Source: Gautieria morchelliformis (lineage: Eukaryota; Basidiomycota; Agaricomycetes; Gomphales; Gomphaceae). Taken from it: DNA of 64,000 nucleotides. Under the pieces are notes generated by a model. The model was not told where the DNA came from. It searched no databases and was given only the letters and a program-made list of their open reading frames with translations. How positions within the stretch are numbered: position 1 is the stretch's first letter; every line of letters begins with the position of its first letter. The stretch covers positions 62,001-126,000 of the forward strand of contig WHVA01000312.1 in the NCBI GenBank assembly GCA_015179125.1, written 5' to 3'. Below, in pieces: positions 63,762 to 64,000 of the stretch. A program made the translations under genes and the position numbers.

Positions 63762-64000
63762 ATGAATAATGACCGATACCACACAAATCACTTGAAGATC
63801 AGACAACAAAATAACAATAAATCGCTCATGGCAGTCTCGGACCTTATAGCTAAGTGCATGCCCAAAAATTTTGACATACTAGCAATACAAGAACCATATA
63901 TTGACTTTCTCAGAAATGCTAGGGCCACACCGCACTGGTATTCAGTCTACCCAAGGACGCACTACAGAGATAAAGGGGAGATGATGAGGTCCATGATCCT
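63762..64000 (+). CDS. LINE ORF2 start, endonuclease domain (partial)
   Basis: The ATG at 63762 opens a frame that runs without a stop to the window edge (79 codons). The segment NFDILAIQEPYID is the first conserved motif of the exonuclease-endonuclease-phosphatase fold used by LINEs to nick target DNA, with the metal-binding Glu in QEP. Reverse transcriptase should follow beyond the window. Nothing in the visible part shows damage. Confidence 0.75.
   Translation, partial: MNNDRYHTNHLKIRQQNNNKSLMAVSDLIAKCMPKNFDILAIQEPYIDFLRNARATPHWYSVYPRTHYRDKGEMMRSMI

Larger units (their letters stand above)
60900..64000 (+). mobile_element. Tad1-like LINE, 5' part, cut by window edge
   Basis: A non-LTR retrotransposon on the plus strand with ORF1 (61123 to 63640, interrupted by a solo LTR) and the start of ORF2 (63762 onward). 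The 5' boundary is not sharp; it lies between the LTR fragment ending about 60880 and ORF1. A C-run at 61069-61079 lies in the leader. ORF1 carries zinc knuckles and ORF2 an endonuclease, as usual for this clade. It is dead because of the insertion and at least one stop in ORF1. Confidence 0.8.

Overview
The window looks like a repeat-rich stretch of a filamentous basidiomycete (Agaricomycete) genome. Pointers are short (about 50-60 nt, sometimes up to about 150 nt) GT-AG introns, a fungal STAND/NLR receptor gene, a wood-decay type copper radical oxidase, Tad1-like LINEs, a chromodomain Ty3/Gypsy element and Helitrons. No rRNA, tRNA or CRISPR array was recognised. Lineage below class cannot be told from the sequence alone.

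Layout. 0.8-2.2 kb: 3' fragment of a LINE (RNase H, minus strand) joined to a scrap of Copia LTR and then to a 6 kb Helitron (2.25-8.27 kb, minus). 8.36-11.99 kb: a second, non-coding Helitron whose minisatellite has been hit by two solo LTRs. 12.4-14.8 kb: Copia pol remnant interrupted by another LTR. 14.8-17.0 kb: a dispersed repeat (second copy at 34.9-36.0 kb) split by a compact LTR element that codes only for Gag (15418-16644). 18.18-23.51 kb: the most interesting host gene, a 15-exon NLR whose reading frame runs from a STAND N-terminal domain through NACHT and 12 ankyrin units into a complete seven-blade WD40 domain of Tup1 type. 27.64-29.91 kb: an intact copper radical (glyoxal-like) oxidase with signal peptide. 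30-37.6 kb: gene-poor, made of decayed dispersed repeats. 37.66-41.87 kb: three Helitron copies in one orientation, two of them abutting base to base. 41.87-48.53 kb: Ty3/Gypsy chromovirus with antisense ORFs. 48.5-50.2 kb: DDE transposase scrap and minisatellites. 50.2-52.2 kb: unrecognised multi-exon gene(s). 52.92-58.18 kb: a whole, very young Ty1/Copia element. 58.2-60.5 kb: no gene, but a dense cluster of TGACTCA sites ahead of a TATA box. 60.9-64.0 kb: 5' part of a Tad1-like LINE interrupted by a solo LTR and running off the right edge.

How it fits together. Apart from the NLR-Tup1 gene, the oxidase, the 50-52 kb gene and a few small uncertain ORFs, everything is mobile DNA nested in mobile DNA. 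Target-site duplications, paired repeat copies and shared termini let much of the order of insertion be read directly. The NLR-Tup1 chimera is the best candidate for a previously undescribed system: an innate-immunity type sensor chassis carrying the repressor propeller of a transcriptional co-repressor.
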